Below are positions 15,953-25,844 of a stretch of 64,000 bases of DNA, in pieces. The stretch comes from Sinomicrobium oceani (GTDB taxonomy: Bacteria > Bacteroidota > Bacteroidia > Flavobacteriales > Flavobacteriaceae): positions 186,001 to 250,000 of the forward strand of contig NZ_FPJE01000001.1 of assembly GCF_900119185.1 (NCBI RefSeq), given 5' to 3'. The notes beneath the pieces are model-generated. The model was not told the DNA's origin and ran no database searches. It was given only the letters and a program-made list of their open reading frames with translations. Position 1 is the stretch's first letter; every line of letters starts with the position of its first letter. A program made the position numbers and the translations under genes.

Positions 15953-18352
15953 ATGATAAGGAACTACTTTAAAATAGCTTGGCGAAATATTAAGGCCAAT
16001 AGGGTGTACTCGATAATTAATATCGTAGGCTTAACCATAGGGTTGGCTTCCTGCCTGTTGGTTTCGGCTGTTATACTTAATGATCTGAGCTATGACAGGC
16101 AATGGTCTAAAACAAATGATATTTACCGGATCATTTCCAAAACCGAATCGACCGGGGAACAGATGGCAACCTCCCCTAGTCTCTTGGGACCCCAGTTAAT
16201 ATTGAACTTTCCCGAAGTAAAATCCTTTTGCCCCATAGATGTAGAGCAATTCAATTTTACTTTTACTAATACGGAAAGTGACATTGGCATAAAGTGCCTG
16301 GATACCGAAGAGACAATCTGGGATATTCTGGACTTTAAGGTCATAAAGGGTTCGCCTCAAAAAATTGTTAAAGGTTATCCCAATCTGGTCATTTCACAAA
16401 AAATCAAGGAACTATACTTTCCGGACACGAACCCGGTAGGAAAAGTTGTTAAGCAGGTTTCAAGTTATGGCGAACCCGAAAACTGTATCATTACCGGGGT
16501 TATAGAAAACCTGCCTCCCAACACCCATTTATATGCAGATGCATTGTTTATTAAAAAACATAAATTAAACACAGATGGCTTTCGCAGACATGGCAAACAA
16601 TACCTTTTATTAAAGTCCGGAGGAGCAACCGGATTATTGACAGATAAGATAAATACATGGTATAAAGAGAATGCGGACGATGCCAATATGACCTTTTCAC
16701 TACAACCTATTAAGGATGTCTACCTAAAATCCGGGGATATAAATTATCAAAAAGTTAAAGGAAATATTGTCAATGTACGGATACTTACGGGAGTAGCTAT
16801 TTTACTTTTACTCATTGCCTGTATAAACTTTATCAACATGAGTACCGCAAGGATCTCAAAACGGACGAGGGAAACAGGGATTCAAAAGGTTCTGGGCGCC
16901 GGAAGGAAAACCTTAATCCTGCACTACCTCATCGAATCGGTATTGTTCTTTGCCATTAGCTTTGTATTGAGCCTTTTGCTCTATATGACAGCGCTTCCGA
17001 GTATAGAAAGCTTTCTAGGGCATCCATTAGGCCTGAATATTACAGACAGTGCCACTTTCTTATTCGTCATACTTGTAGTGGTTACGACGGTCAGTATACT
17101 GACTGGGTTATATCCGGCCTGGTTACTTTCAAAACCAAAACCATCCGCCGTGCTGACCAACAGGTTTGATATGACCAGGAGAACAGGTATTTTTAGAAAA
17201 GGCCTGGTAGTCCTTCAATTTGCAATTACCATAGTGGTCATTGTCTCCACCCTGACGATGCACAGGCAAATCGATTATTTGGGCAGGAAAGACCTCGGTT
17301 TTAACAAGGAAAACCTATTGAGCCTGGATTATACTTCCTGGGGTGATAAAGGCCCGGCCTTTAAAGAAGCTGTCAAAAACATTCCGGGAGTGGAATCGGT
17401 AAGTATTTCGTCGTGGACACCATCCTATTATGGCGGATCATTTTCATTTGAAATAGAAAATCCGAAATCTCATCACAACACCGTAAAGGTATGGTATATT
17501 CTAGGTGATGCAGACCTTCCCAATACTTTAAAATTAAAATTGAAAAGTGGTGAATCCTTTGACAGGTTTTCATTAAAAGATTATTCTGATTTTTTAGGAA
17601 TGGATGAAAAGCCTGATAAAGATAAAGAAAACTCAGGAATCTATAAACCTATTTTACTTACCAACTATACCGCAGAGCTATTAGGAATAACAGCATTGTA
17701 CGAGCCCCATAATGACCTTAAAGGAGTCCCTGTCGGTATTGTAGAGAACTTCCACAATGAATCCCTCAGAAATCCTTTGGCACCCACTTTTGTTGCGGCA
17801 ACGAAAAATATTCGGCACGGAGTATTGTTAGTTCGTTTAATACCGGGAGCTCCAAATGATATACTGCGTGCCATTCATACAAAATACAAAGAATTCTATC
17901 CCAATTACACCTTCGGGTTTTCCTGGATAGCCGATGAACTGGCAAAAGAATTCCTAGCAGAAAAAAAGTTACAGGATATCTTAAAACTATTCAGCTTTCT
18001 CATCATATTCCTGTCCTGCATGGGATTGTTCGGGCTTATCACTTTTATGGTTCAGAGCCGGGTCAAGGAGATCAGTATTCGCAAAATATTAGGAGCTTCA
18101 GTAACGCAGATTACCGTAATGCTTTCCAAAGGTTCATTCGGACTTGTATTACTGGCTGTACTTATTGCTGTTCCCATAGCCTGGTATGGTTTACAGCAAT
18201 GGCTAATGGAATTTCCATATCGTATACAATTAAATTGGCTGGTCTTTGCCCAGGGGGGCTTAATAGCACTTGTTATTGCACTATGTACCCTTGGAGTAAG
18301 AACATTAAGGGCTTCCATACAGAATCCTGCTGATAATCTTAGAAATGACTGA
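15953..18352 (+). CDS. MacB/FtsX-type ABC permease 2 of 8 (most divergent copy)
   Basis: A protein of 799 residues from ATG 15953 (MIRNYFKIAWRNIKANR), 11 bases after permease 1. The frame stays open further upstream into permease 1, but homology to the other copies starts here. It has the same two-module layout, with GVAILLLLIACINFINMSTA as the first inner-membrane block. It departs from its neighbours at conserved spots: the first coupling helix is RETGIQKVLGAGRKT, the second is VKEISIRKILGASVTQI after VQSR in place of AEQR, and the tail is NPADNLRND instead of NPVKxLRxE. The second periplasmic region has an insertion rich in Lys/Asp/Glu (LGMDEKPDKDKENSG). It may have a distinct partner or substrate. 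Confidence 0.92.
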   Translation: MIRNYFKIAWRNIKANRVYSIINIVGLTIGLASCLLVSAVILNDLSYDRQWSKTNDIYRIISKTESTGEQMATSPSLLGPQLILNFPEVKSFCPIDVEQFNFTFTNTESDIGIKCLDTEETIWDILDFKVIKGSPQKIVKGYPNLVISQKIKELYFPDTNPVGKVVKQVSSYGEPENCIITGVIENLPPNTHLYADALFIKKHKLNTDGFRRHGKQYLLLKSGGATGLLTDKINTWYKENADDANMTFSLQPIKDVYLKSGDINYQKVKGNIVNVRILTGVAILLLLIACINFINMSTARISKRTRETGIQKVLGAGRKTLILHYLIESVLFFAISFVLSLLLYMTALPSIESFLGHPLGLNITDSATFLFVILVVVTTVSILTGLYPAWLLSKPKPSAVLTNRFDMTRRTGIFRKGLVVLQFAITIVVIVSTLTMHRQIDYLGRKDLGFNKENLLSLDYTSWGDKGPAFKEAVKNIPGVESVSISSWTPSYYGGSFSFEIENPKSHHNTVKVWYILGDADLPNTLKLKLKSGESFDRFSLKDYSDFLGMDEKPDKDKENSGIYKPILLTNYTAELLGITALYEPHNDLKGVPVGIVENFHNESLRNPLAPTFVAATKNIRHGVLLVRLIPGAPNDILRAIHTKYKEFYPNYTFGFSWIADELAKEFLAEKKLQDILKLFSFLIIFLSCMGLFGLITFMVQSRVKEISIRKILGASVTQITVMLSKGSFGLVLLAVLIAVPIAWYGLQQWLMEFPYRIQLNWLVFAQGGLIALVIALCTLGVRTLRASIQNPADNLRND

Positions 18353-18354
18353 TC

Positions 18355-20700
18355 ATGATAAGGAACTACTTTAAAATAGCGTGGAGGAATCTTAAAAAGA
18401 ATAAGTTCTATTCTATAATTAATATATCGGGGCTTGCCCTGGGGATGTTTTGTAGCTTTCTGATATGGTTTTGGGTAAAGGATGAGATGAGCTATGACCG
18501 TTTTTATCCAGGTTATGAAGATATTTATTTTGTCAGATGTAATTCTGACTTTAACGGAAAGGTTGTGACCAGTGGCCTTACCCCTTCTCCTCTTGCAGAA
18601 GCATTGAAAAAAGATGTTCCGGAAGTCGCTTTTGTCACCAAACTTGCGTATAACAGGAATCTCCTGATTAATTTCGGGGAAAAGGCCGGCAAGGAAAACG
18701 GACTTTATGCTTCAGATGACTTCTTTGACGTATTCCGGCTTCCGGCAATAGCGGGTAACCCGAAAGATGCCCTCGTCTCTCCGGACCACATTGTAATAAC
18801 CCGTAATGTGGCTGAAAAATATTTCCGGGACATTTCCCCCCTGGGAAAAACAATACGACTCAACAATGACAAGGACTATACCGTGGGGGCGGTTATCGAA
18901 AATATTCCCTCCAACTCTACGGTACAACTGGACTGGGTTGTAAACTTTAAGGAAACGGAACAGGAATGGATGCAACTATGGGGGAATACGATGCTTCGCA
19001 CCTATGTACGCCTGCATCCGGAAGCGGCCCCGGAGAACGCCGAAATCAATATGAAAGGGATCTATCCGAAATATGCCGATATGGATGTTATCCCGATCCT
19101 GCAACCGCTTAAAGACGTGCGATTGTATTCCGATTACAAAAACGGGAAACCCAGTGGCGGAGGGATCGAATACATACATATATTTATGATCGTAGCCCTC
19201 TTTATCCTGGCCATTGCATGCATCAATTTTATGAATATGGCCACCGCCCGTTCTTCCCTGCGGGCCAAAGAGGTGGGAATACGAAAGGTCGTCGGCGCGG
19301 GCAGAAACTCCCTCTTCAAACAATTCATAAGCGAATCGATATTGACCAGTCTGCTGGGGTTGCTCTTAGCCCTTGGTCTTGTAAAGCTTATGCTTCCAGC
19401 ATTTAGCAGATTCCTACGCAGGCCGATAGAAATGGACATTACCGACCCGACCACTCTGATAAGTATTATTGTATTATTACTCATTACAGGATTCCTCTCC
19501 GGTAGTTATCCGGCCCTGTACCTCTCCGCCATATCCCCCATTCACAATTTAAAGAACAAACTGAAACCCGGATTTCTCAATGCTGCTTTTCTCAGAAAGT
19601 CATTGGTGGTGTTCCAGTTTACCCTGTCGATTTTCCTGATCATCAGCATGATCGTCATTAACGGACAAATGCAATACATGCGTTCTGAGAACCTCGGGCT
19701 CGACAGGGAACGGGTCCTTTCCATACCACTGGAAGGAGAATTATACAACAAGATGGAACCCTTTAAACAGGAAGTATTACGATCTGCGGCAATAGAAAAC
19801 GCTACGACCTCGGCTATGCTTCCCATTGATATCGGGTCCTCTTCCGGTGATCTTTCCTGGCCCGAAAAGGATCCGGATCTGCAAACCAATGTATCGGTGA
19901 TGCATGTGGGATATGATTTCATACAAACCATGAATATAGAACTCGCTTCGGGAAGAGACTTCTCCAAAGATTTCCGGACCGATAGCCTGGCCTACCTCAT
20001 CAATGAATCAACGGCAGAATTGATGGGAATGGAAGACCCGGTAGGCAAACAGATTAGTTTCTGGAACGGAGAAGCTCCGGTGATAGGTATGATGAAAGAT
20101 TTTCACATACAGTCGTTACATATGCCCATAACTCCCCTGGTCCTTTGTCTGGATCCTCTAAACTCTTCCCAAATGCTGGTAAAGACCCGTGCCGGAAAAA
20201 CTGCAGAGGCCATACAGGACCTTGAGAAACTGACCCGAAAATTCAATCCCAATTACCCTTTTGAATATCACTTTTTGGATACAGAATACGAAAAACTATA
20301 CAGAACAGACACCATGATCAGTACATTAATCAGGTATTTCGGTATCCTGGCCATGGTGATCTCCGTTATGGGACTATTGGCCCTCGCGGCCTTTACTGCC
20401 GAACAGCGCACCAAAGAGATCGGTATCCGGAAAGTTCTCGGTGCTTCCGTAACCAATATCGTCACCTTATTGTCCGGAAATTTTACCAGGCTGGTACTTA
20501 TTTCTATTGTAATCGCCTCACCGATTGCCTGGTATACCATGCATCTATGGCTGAACAGCTTTGCCTATAGTATTGAATTGCAATGGTGGATGTTTATCCT
20601 GGCCGGATCTGTCGTAATACTCATAGCATGGATAACGGTGAGCGGACAGTCCATAAAAGCTGCAACCGCCAACCCGGTAAAAGGTTTACGGAGCGAATGA
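18355..20700 (+). CDS. MacB/FtsX-type ABC permease 3 of 8
   Basis: A protein of 781 residues, the shortest of the set, starting 2 bases after permease 2 (translationally coupled). The first 26 bases of the gene are identical to those of permeases 2 and 7. Two MacB-type modules: the first inner-membrane block IFMIVALFILAIACINFMNM with coupling helix AKEVGIRKVVGAGRNSL, the second block with AEQRTKEIGIRKVLGASVTN. Its tail ELQWWMFILAG...SGQSIKAATANPVKGLRSE nearly duplicates that of permease 1, which points to copying or gene conversion between them. A 228-base gap with hairpins follows, so transcription may pause or restart before permease 4. Confidence 0.93.
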   Translation: MIRNYFKIAWRNLKKNKFYSIINISGLALGMFCSFLIWFWVKDEMSYDRFYPGYEDIYFVRCNSDFNGKVVTSGLTPSPLAEALKKDVPEVAFVTKLAYNRNLLINFGEKAGKENGLYASDDFFDVFRLPAIAGNPKDALVSPDHIVITRNVAEKYFRDISPLGKTIRLNNDKDYTVGAVIENIPSNSTVQLDWVVNFKETEQEWMQLWGNTMLRTYVRLHPEAAPENAEINMKGIYPKYADMDVIPILQPLKDVRLYSDYKNGKPSGGGIEYIHIFMIVALFILAIACINFMNMATARSSLRAKEVGIRKVVGAGRNSLFKQFISESILTSLLGLLLALGLVKLMLPAFSRFLRRPIEMDITDPTTLISIIVLLLITGFLSGSYPALYLSAISPIHNLKNKLKPGFLNAAFLRKSLVVFQFTLSIFLIISMIVINGQMQYMRSENLGLDRERVLSIPLEGELYNKMEPFKQEVLRSAAIENATTSAMLPIDIGSSSGDLSWPEKDPDLQTNVSVMHVGYDFIQTMNIELASGRDFSKDFRTDSLAYLINESTAELMGMEDPVGKQISFWNGEAPVIGMMKDFHIQSLHMPITPLVLCLDPLNSSQMLVKTRAGKTAEAIQDLEKLTRKFNPNYPFEYHFLDTEYEKLYRTDTMISTLIRYFGILAMVISVMGLLALAAFTAEQRTKEIGIRKVLGASVTNIVTLLSGNFTRLVLISIVIASPIAWYTMHLWLNSFAYSIELQWWMFILAGSVVILIAWITVSGQSIKAATANPVKGLRSE

Positions 20701-20928
20701 AAGATTTAGTTTAGTTAATTAGGTTTAAAAACCTGTCGGGTTATCCGGTTGCTCAGCACAACAACCGGTTAGCCTGACAACTAAGAAGAAATAAGTTTTG
20801 GATTTGAGGAGTTATTGAAAGAAGATATTAAACCACTTATATAGTGTAACCAATAGATTGTCAAGTTGGGAAATCCTGGGAGAACAAACTCCACAACTCC
20901 CAAACTAAAAAACTAAGAACTGAAAAAA
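20701..20928. other. Intergenic gap in the array with imperfect hairpin
   Basis: A 228-base stretch between permeases 3 and 4. It contains an imperfect inverted repeat around 20733-20780 (GGGTTATCCGGTTG against CAACCGGTTAGCC). A second one lies near 20861-20905 (AGTTGGGA against ACTCCCAAACT). No convincing -33/-7 promoter pair and no poly-T tract were found. It may be a partial transcription break or an RNA-processing site. Confidence 0.4.
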
Positions 20929-23328
20929 ATGATCAAAAACTATTTTAAAATAGCGTGGAGGAACATCCGGAAAAGGAAAAGCGTAGCCCTGATCAATATT
21001 CTGGGACTGGCCCTGGGTTTTAGTTGTGCCATTCTTATCTTTTTGTTTATCCAGTTTCACCTTACGTTTGATAATTTCCATAAGGATTCGGACAGGATAT
21101 ACAGGTTTGTGAGTGAAGTACACAGAGATCATATTGCATATAAATCTACTGTCCCTCCTGCACTCCCCAATGTTTTTAAGAATGACTACAATTATGCAGA
21201 AAAAGTTGCCAAAATAATAGATCGGGGTGAACAATTAATCACTGTAAATTCAGGAGCAACCCCACAGCGATATAAACCGAGAACTGCTTTTGTAGAACCG
21301 GATTTCTTCCGGATATTCAACTTTCCCCTTATTGATAAGGACTTTTCAGATGAATTGACAGCTCCAAATACAGCTATTATCACCCGGGAAATGGCAAAAA
21401 AGCTGTTTGGCGACACTAGTCCTATCAATCAAACCTTTATATGGGATAATAAGGATACAATCCGGGTTACAGGAGTATTAAAAGACCTCCCAAAAAACAC
21501 CTTGATCAATTCCCGGGTTTTTATTTCTTTCAAAACTCTTCAAACCTCTGATCGAACCTCCTGGATTGCAACTGAAAGTTGGACCGGAACTGCTACCAGT
21601 TTACAATGTTTTACCCTGTTAAGGCTTAACCAGGACCCATTAAAGATAGAACAGGAAATGAAGAAATGGCCCGCCAAGTATCATCCTGAGCCCGTAAGTA
21701 CAGAGGACCATTATAAACTACAGCCGTTCCCGGACATTCATTTCGATTCACGCTATAGCAATAGTATCAATATAAAACTGCTATGGATCTTAGGGGCTAT
21801 CGGCTTTTTTCTGATCCTTATCGCCTGTATCAATTTTATCAACATCTCTGCGGCTCAATCTGTTTATCGTTCTAAGGAAGTTGGTGTAAGAAAGGTTTTG
21901 GGTAGTTTTAAAGATCAGCTTTTCCGGCAGTTCCTGACCGAGACATTTCTCATTACTCTTATTGCCTTGATTATCGGTTTCGGGTTAAGTGTTCTTTTCC
22001 TCCCATTCTTTAATAATACCTTTAACCTTTCTCTTTCTAAAAATGGGTTAATAAATTTCCGGTTTGCCGGTTTTATTGCCATACTCCTTATAGGTGTTGC
22101 CATTCTGGCCGGAAGCTATCCCGGGATTATCCTGGCCAGGATTGCCCCTGTACTCGCCCTGAAAAGAAAGCTGACCCAAAGTGACACCGGAAGCTCGCTG
22201 ACCCGAAAAATTCTGGTCACCAGCCAGTTTGTGATCTCCATAGTTTTGATCATTGCCGTGTTGGTCATCGGGAAACAAATTAAATACGCTACAAGTTCGG
22301 ATTTAGGTTATGATACTTCTACTATAGTAATGGTAGGACTTCCGGAAACATTGGAGCAGGCACAACTAAATACCCTGAAAAACAAGATTGTCCAATCCTC
22401 GAATATCAAACGGGTTTCTATTTGCTTTACCAGTCCTGGAGCACAGACTGACGGCTGGGGAACGGATGTAAATTTTAACGGCAATCCTAAATATGAAAAA
22501 TTTCTGATCCAGTCAAAAATGGGAGATGAAGATTACATAGAAACTTTTGGCATCCAACTCGTTGCCGGAAGAAATTTTATTAAAAAAGATTCTGTAGACG
22601 AAGTATTGGTCAATGAAACCTTTGGCACAAAAATAGGAATAAATTCCCCAGAAGAGTTGCTGGGCAAACCCATAAAGATCAGTGACGATTATATACAGGG
22701 GCGCATTGTTGGCGTTGTTAAGGATTTCTACAACCAGGACTTCCATGGAACAATAAGCCCCGTATTCATTGCTCCTGCTCCGGATCTATGGTACAATGAA
22801 ATAGGTGTTAAAATCAACCGGAAAAATACCAAGGAAGCTCTTCAGCATATCGAACAGCAATGGACATCCTATTTCCCGAATTTTATCTTCGAATACGCCT
22901 TCCTCAACGACCGCGTTACCGAAATGTACAAGTCCGAACAACAATTCCTCTCGCTGACCAGGCTGTTCTCCTTCCTGGCCATATTTATCGATGGTTTAGG
23001 TATTTACGGACTCGTTTCCTTCTTTGTCGCCCAAAAAACCAAAGAAGTAGGCATCCGGAAGGTGTTGGGTGGGCGCGTTATCGATATTCTCGGACTGTTC
23101 TTCAAAGACTTCTTTACACTGATAGGCATAGCAGGTCTTATCGCTTCCCCTATCGCCTGGTATTTTATGAACGACTGGTTACAGCATTATGCCTACAGAA
23201 CACAGATCAACTGGTGGGTCTTTGCCCTCCCTATAGGCTGTGTTCTGGTCCTAACGCTGCTTATTGCGAGTTATAAGGGGTATAGGGCCGCAACCGCAAA
23301 CCCTGTAAAAAGTTTGCGCAGCGAATAA
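20929..23328 (+). CDS. MacB/FtsX-type ABC permease 4 of 8
   Basis: A protein of 799 residues starting MIKNYFKIAWRNIRKRK. Two MacB-type modules: the first membrane block LGAIGFFLILIACINFINIS with coupling helix SKEVGVRKVLGSFKDQL; the second module carries FLAIFIDGLGIYGLVSFFVA with coupling helix TKEVGIRKVLGGRVIDI. The last block differs from the others: ACLGLFGL is replaced by IDGLGIYGL, placing an acidic residue in a membrane segment, and the AEQR before the coupling helix is AQK. The tail is NPVKSLRSE. It is framed by 228- and 94-base gaps, so it may be a more recently inserted member. Confidence 0.92.
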   Translation: MIKNYFKIAWRNIRKRKSVALINILGLALGFSCAILIFLFIQFHLTFDNFHKDSDRIYRFVSEVHRDHIAYKSTVPPALPNVFKNDYNYAEKVAKIIDRGEQLITVNSGATPQRYKPRTAFVEPDFFRIFNFPLIDKDFSDELTAPNTAIITREMAKKLFGDTSPINQTFIWDNKDTIRVTGVLKDLPKNTLINSRVFISFKTLQTSDRTSWIATESWTGTATSLQCFTLLRLNQDPLKIEQEMKKWPAKYHPEPVSTEDHYKLQPFPDIHFDSRYSNSINIKLLWILGAIGFFLILIACINFINISAAQSVYRSKEVGVRKVLGSFKDQLFRQFLTETFLITLIALIIGFGLSVLFLPFFNNTFNLSLSKNGLINFRFAGFIAILLIGVAILAGSYPGIILARIAPVLALKRKLTQSDTGSSLTRKILVTSQFVISIVLIIAVLVIGKQIKYATSSDLGYDTSTIVMVGLPETLEQAQLNTLKNKIVQSSNIKRVSICFTSPGAQTDGWGTDVNFNGNPKYEKFLIQSKMGDEDYIETFGIQLVAGRNFIKKDSVDEVLVNETFGTKIGINSPEELLGKPIKISDDYIQGRIVGVVKDFYNQDFHGTISPVFIAPAPDLWYNEIGVKINRKNTKEALQHIEQQWTSYFPNFIFEYAFLNDRVTEMYKSEQQFLSLTRLFSFLAIFIDGLGIYGLVSFFVAQKTKEVGIRKVLGGRVIDILGLFFKDFFTLIGIAGLIASPIAWYFMNDWLQHYAYRTQINWWVFALPIGCVLVLTLLIASYKGYRAATANPVKSLRSE

Positions 23329-23422
23329 TAATTTAAGTTGATAAGTTAATGGGTTGCTGAGTTATTAGGTTAGCAGATATCACCTCAATAATGCAATAAC
23401 CAAACAACCAAATAATCAAAAA

Positions 23423-25777
23423 ATGATCAGAAACTATATAAAAATAGCCTGGCGGAACATTGTTAAAAACAAGGGGTTCAGCCTGATGAACATCTTTGGC
23501 CTGGCCGTAGGGATTACCTGTGCCAGCCTCATTTTTCTTTGGGTGGAAGACGAACTTGACTATGACAGTTATTTCGATAACCGGGATAATATCTATCTTG
23601 TTCTTACCAACCAGTCGTATGAAGGGAAATGGCGTACATTTGGTTCTACCCCTGGCCCTATGGGACCTGCTATGAAACAGGAGATCCCCGGCATAGATCA
23701 TATTAGCCGTACCCGCGATGCCGATCTGGTCTTCAGTATAGGAGACAAAGCCATAACACAAAACGGCCTGTATGCGGATGCTTCTTTTTTCGATATTTTC
23801 CGCACGGAGATGATCGCCGGTGATAAGAAGAATATCTTCGATGCCCCCAATACAGTAATAATATCCGATAAAACAGCCAGACAGTTTTTCGGGAGTGCAG
23901 AAAACAGCCTGTACAAAAATATTCTACTCGATCACAAAGAAGAGTATACCATAACCGGGGTATATCCCGACCTGCCCGACAATGTTTCCCTAAAATACGA
24001 CTTCGTTATTTCCTACCCCGAAATGGCAAAAGATAAAGACTATCTCCACTCCTGGGGCAATAACAGCGTATCGACCTATGTCTCGCTATCATCCACAGCA
24101 GACAGACATAAAATAGATGCCACACTCCGGAAAATGATCGAAGCAAAGACCGGAGATCACGGTACGGAAGCCTTTCTTTTCGCTATGACGGACTGGCGCC
24201 TGAGAAGCAACTTTGAAGATGGTGTACAAACCGGAGGCAATATTACCTATGTAAGGCTTTTTTCCATCATTGCATGGATGATCCTGATTATAGCCTGTAT
24301 CAATTTTATGAATCTGGCTACAGCCAAAAGTGAAAAACGCGCCAATGAGGTAGGCGTTCGAAAAGTCATGGGGGCGGCCCGCCGAAGCCTTTTTATACAG
24401 TTCCTTACGGAAGCCATGGGAATTACGGCCATAGCCCTGCTTCTGAGCCTGGCCTGTATGGCACTGCTATTACCGCAGTTCAATCTCCTGGTACAAAAGA
24501 ATATGGAACTCGGACTTTCCGATCCGCTACACCTCACCTACCTGTTGACCATTTTGGTCTTCTGCGGATTCCTTTCCGGAAGTTATCCGTCTGTACATCT
24601 GGCCCTTTTGCGTCCTATCGAAACCCTAAAAGGAAAAAAAACAAGCAGGAAACGAAGTGATATCATACGAAAAGCACTGGTGATCACACAGTTTTCTGTT
24701 TCTGTAATTCTTATTATCGGAACGATAACCGTATATCAGCAGATTAAACATGTGCAGAGTCGGCCTATGGGATACGACACCAAAAATCTTGTAAAAATGC
24801 GGGTCCAGGGAAATATGGTTCAAAACTTCCGGTCTATCAGAAACGAGCTGATCAAAACGGGAACGGTACAGCACGCAGGGCTTAACAGTTACAATACATT
24901 AAGTATCGGCAATAATACCTCATCTGTAAACTGGAAAGGTAAAGATCCTTCTTCCGAAATTTTGTTTTCTGTACGACTGATAAGTCCAGAGTTTTTGAAA
25001 ACGATGGGAATGGAGATCATGGACGGAAGCGATTTCAAACCCGGGGCGGCACCCGACACTACGCGGGTAATTATCACCGAATCTCTTGCCAAAATGATGG
25101 GCCCGGGACCTGCTACCGGGAAAACCCTGGAAGTGTATGGAGATCCGGTAGAAGTCATCGGAACTGTCAAGGACTACCTCTATGGCAATATGTACGGTAA
25201 AAGTGATCCGGTTATATTTATGAACTATCCCGACGAGGCAAAATATATGTATATACGTACCTCACCGACAGTTTCTGCAACCCTGGCGTTAGAAAAAATA
25301 CAACAGGTTATGGAGAAAAACAACCCCGGATATCCTTTCGAGTACGAATTTGTAGACGACAACTACCAGGCCATGTTCCGCAATGAAAAACTGGTGGGCA
25401 GGCTGTCCCGGATATTTTCGGCACTGGCCATCGGTATTTCGTGTATCGGCCTGTTCGGACTTGCTGCCTACATGGCTGAACAACGAAAAAAAGAAATAAG
25501 CATTCGTAAAATACTGGGTGCAAGTATACGAGAACTGACAGTTATGCTCTCAGGAAGTTTTATAAAACTGGTTGCTCTGTCTTGCATTATCGCTTTTCCG
25601 GTAGCATGGTATATTTTACGGCAATGGTTACAACGATACAGTTACCGTATCGATATACCCTGGTGGCCCTTTGTGGTCGCCGGTGCCGGTGCCATAAGTA
25701 TTGCCCTGATCACCGTAAGTTTCCAGGCCATAAAAGCGGCACTGACCAATCCGGTTAAAAACATACAGAACGAATGA
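23423..25777 (+). CDS. MacB/FtsX-type ABC permease 5 of 8
   Basis: A protein of 784 residues starting MIRNYIKIAWRNIVKNK. First module: TM at about 20-42, periplasmic domain with FGSTPGPMGPAMKQEIPG (the alpha-helical entry seen in all copies), membrane block IIAWMILIIACINFMNLATA, coupling helix ANEVGVRKVMGAARRSL. Second module: RKALVITQFSVSVILIIGT, periplasmic domain, then MAEQRKKEISIRKILGASIR and a Met-rich membrane hairpin. The tail is NPVKNIQNE. The second coupling helix reads KKEISIRKILG, resembling permease 2 more than 1 or 3. The role is presumed as for the other permeases. Confidence 0.93.
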   Translation: MIRNYIKIAWRNIVKNKGFSLMNIFGLAVGITCASLIFLWVEDELDYDSYFDNRDNIYLVLTNQSYEGKWRTFGSTPGPMGPAMKQEIPGIDHISRTRDADLVFSIGDKAITQNGLYADASFFDIFRTEMIAGDKKNIFDAPNTVIISDKTARQFFGSAENSLYKNILLDHKEEYTITGVYPDLPDNVSLKYDFVISYPEMAKDKDYLHSWGNNSVSTYVSLSSTADRHKIDATLRKMIEAKTGDHGTEAFLFAMTDWRLRSNFEDGVQTGGNITYVRLFSIIAWMILIIACINFMNLATAKSEKRANEVGVRKVMGAARRSLFIQFLTEAMGITAIALLLSLACMALLLPQFNLLVQKNMELGLSDPLHLTYLLTILVFCGFLSGSYPSVHLALLRPIETLKGKKTSRKRSDIIRKALVITQFSVSVILIIGTITVYQQIKHVQSRPMGYDTKNLVKMRVQGNMVQNFRSIRNELIKTGTVQHAGLNSYNTLSIGNNTSSVNWKGKDPSSEILFSVRLISPEFLKTMGMEIMDGSDFKPGAAPDTTRVIITESLAKMMGPGPATGKTLEVYGDPVEVIGTVKDYLYGNMYGKSDPVIFMNYPDEAKYMYIRTSPTVSATLALEKIQQVMEKNNPGYPFEYEFVDDNYQAMFRNEKLVGRLSRIFSALAIGISCIGLFGLAAYMAEQRKKEISIRKILGASIRELTVMLSGSFIKLVALSCIIAFPVAWYILRQWLQRYSYRIDIPWWPFVVAGAGAISIALITVSFQAIKAALTNPVKNIQNE

Positions 25778-25844
25778 TACCGCTTTACACATAACACAAC
25801 AACCGGACACAACGCCGAAAAAGAAAACCAACTATTAAGAAATC

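Noticed and set aside
20701-20928. A further sigma-54-like promoter between permeases 3 and 4
   Set aside because: TTTTGGATTTG lacks the GCnCGAT part, and no GAACAY inverted repeat was found upstream.
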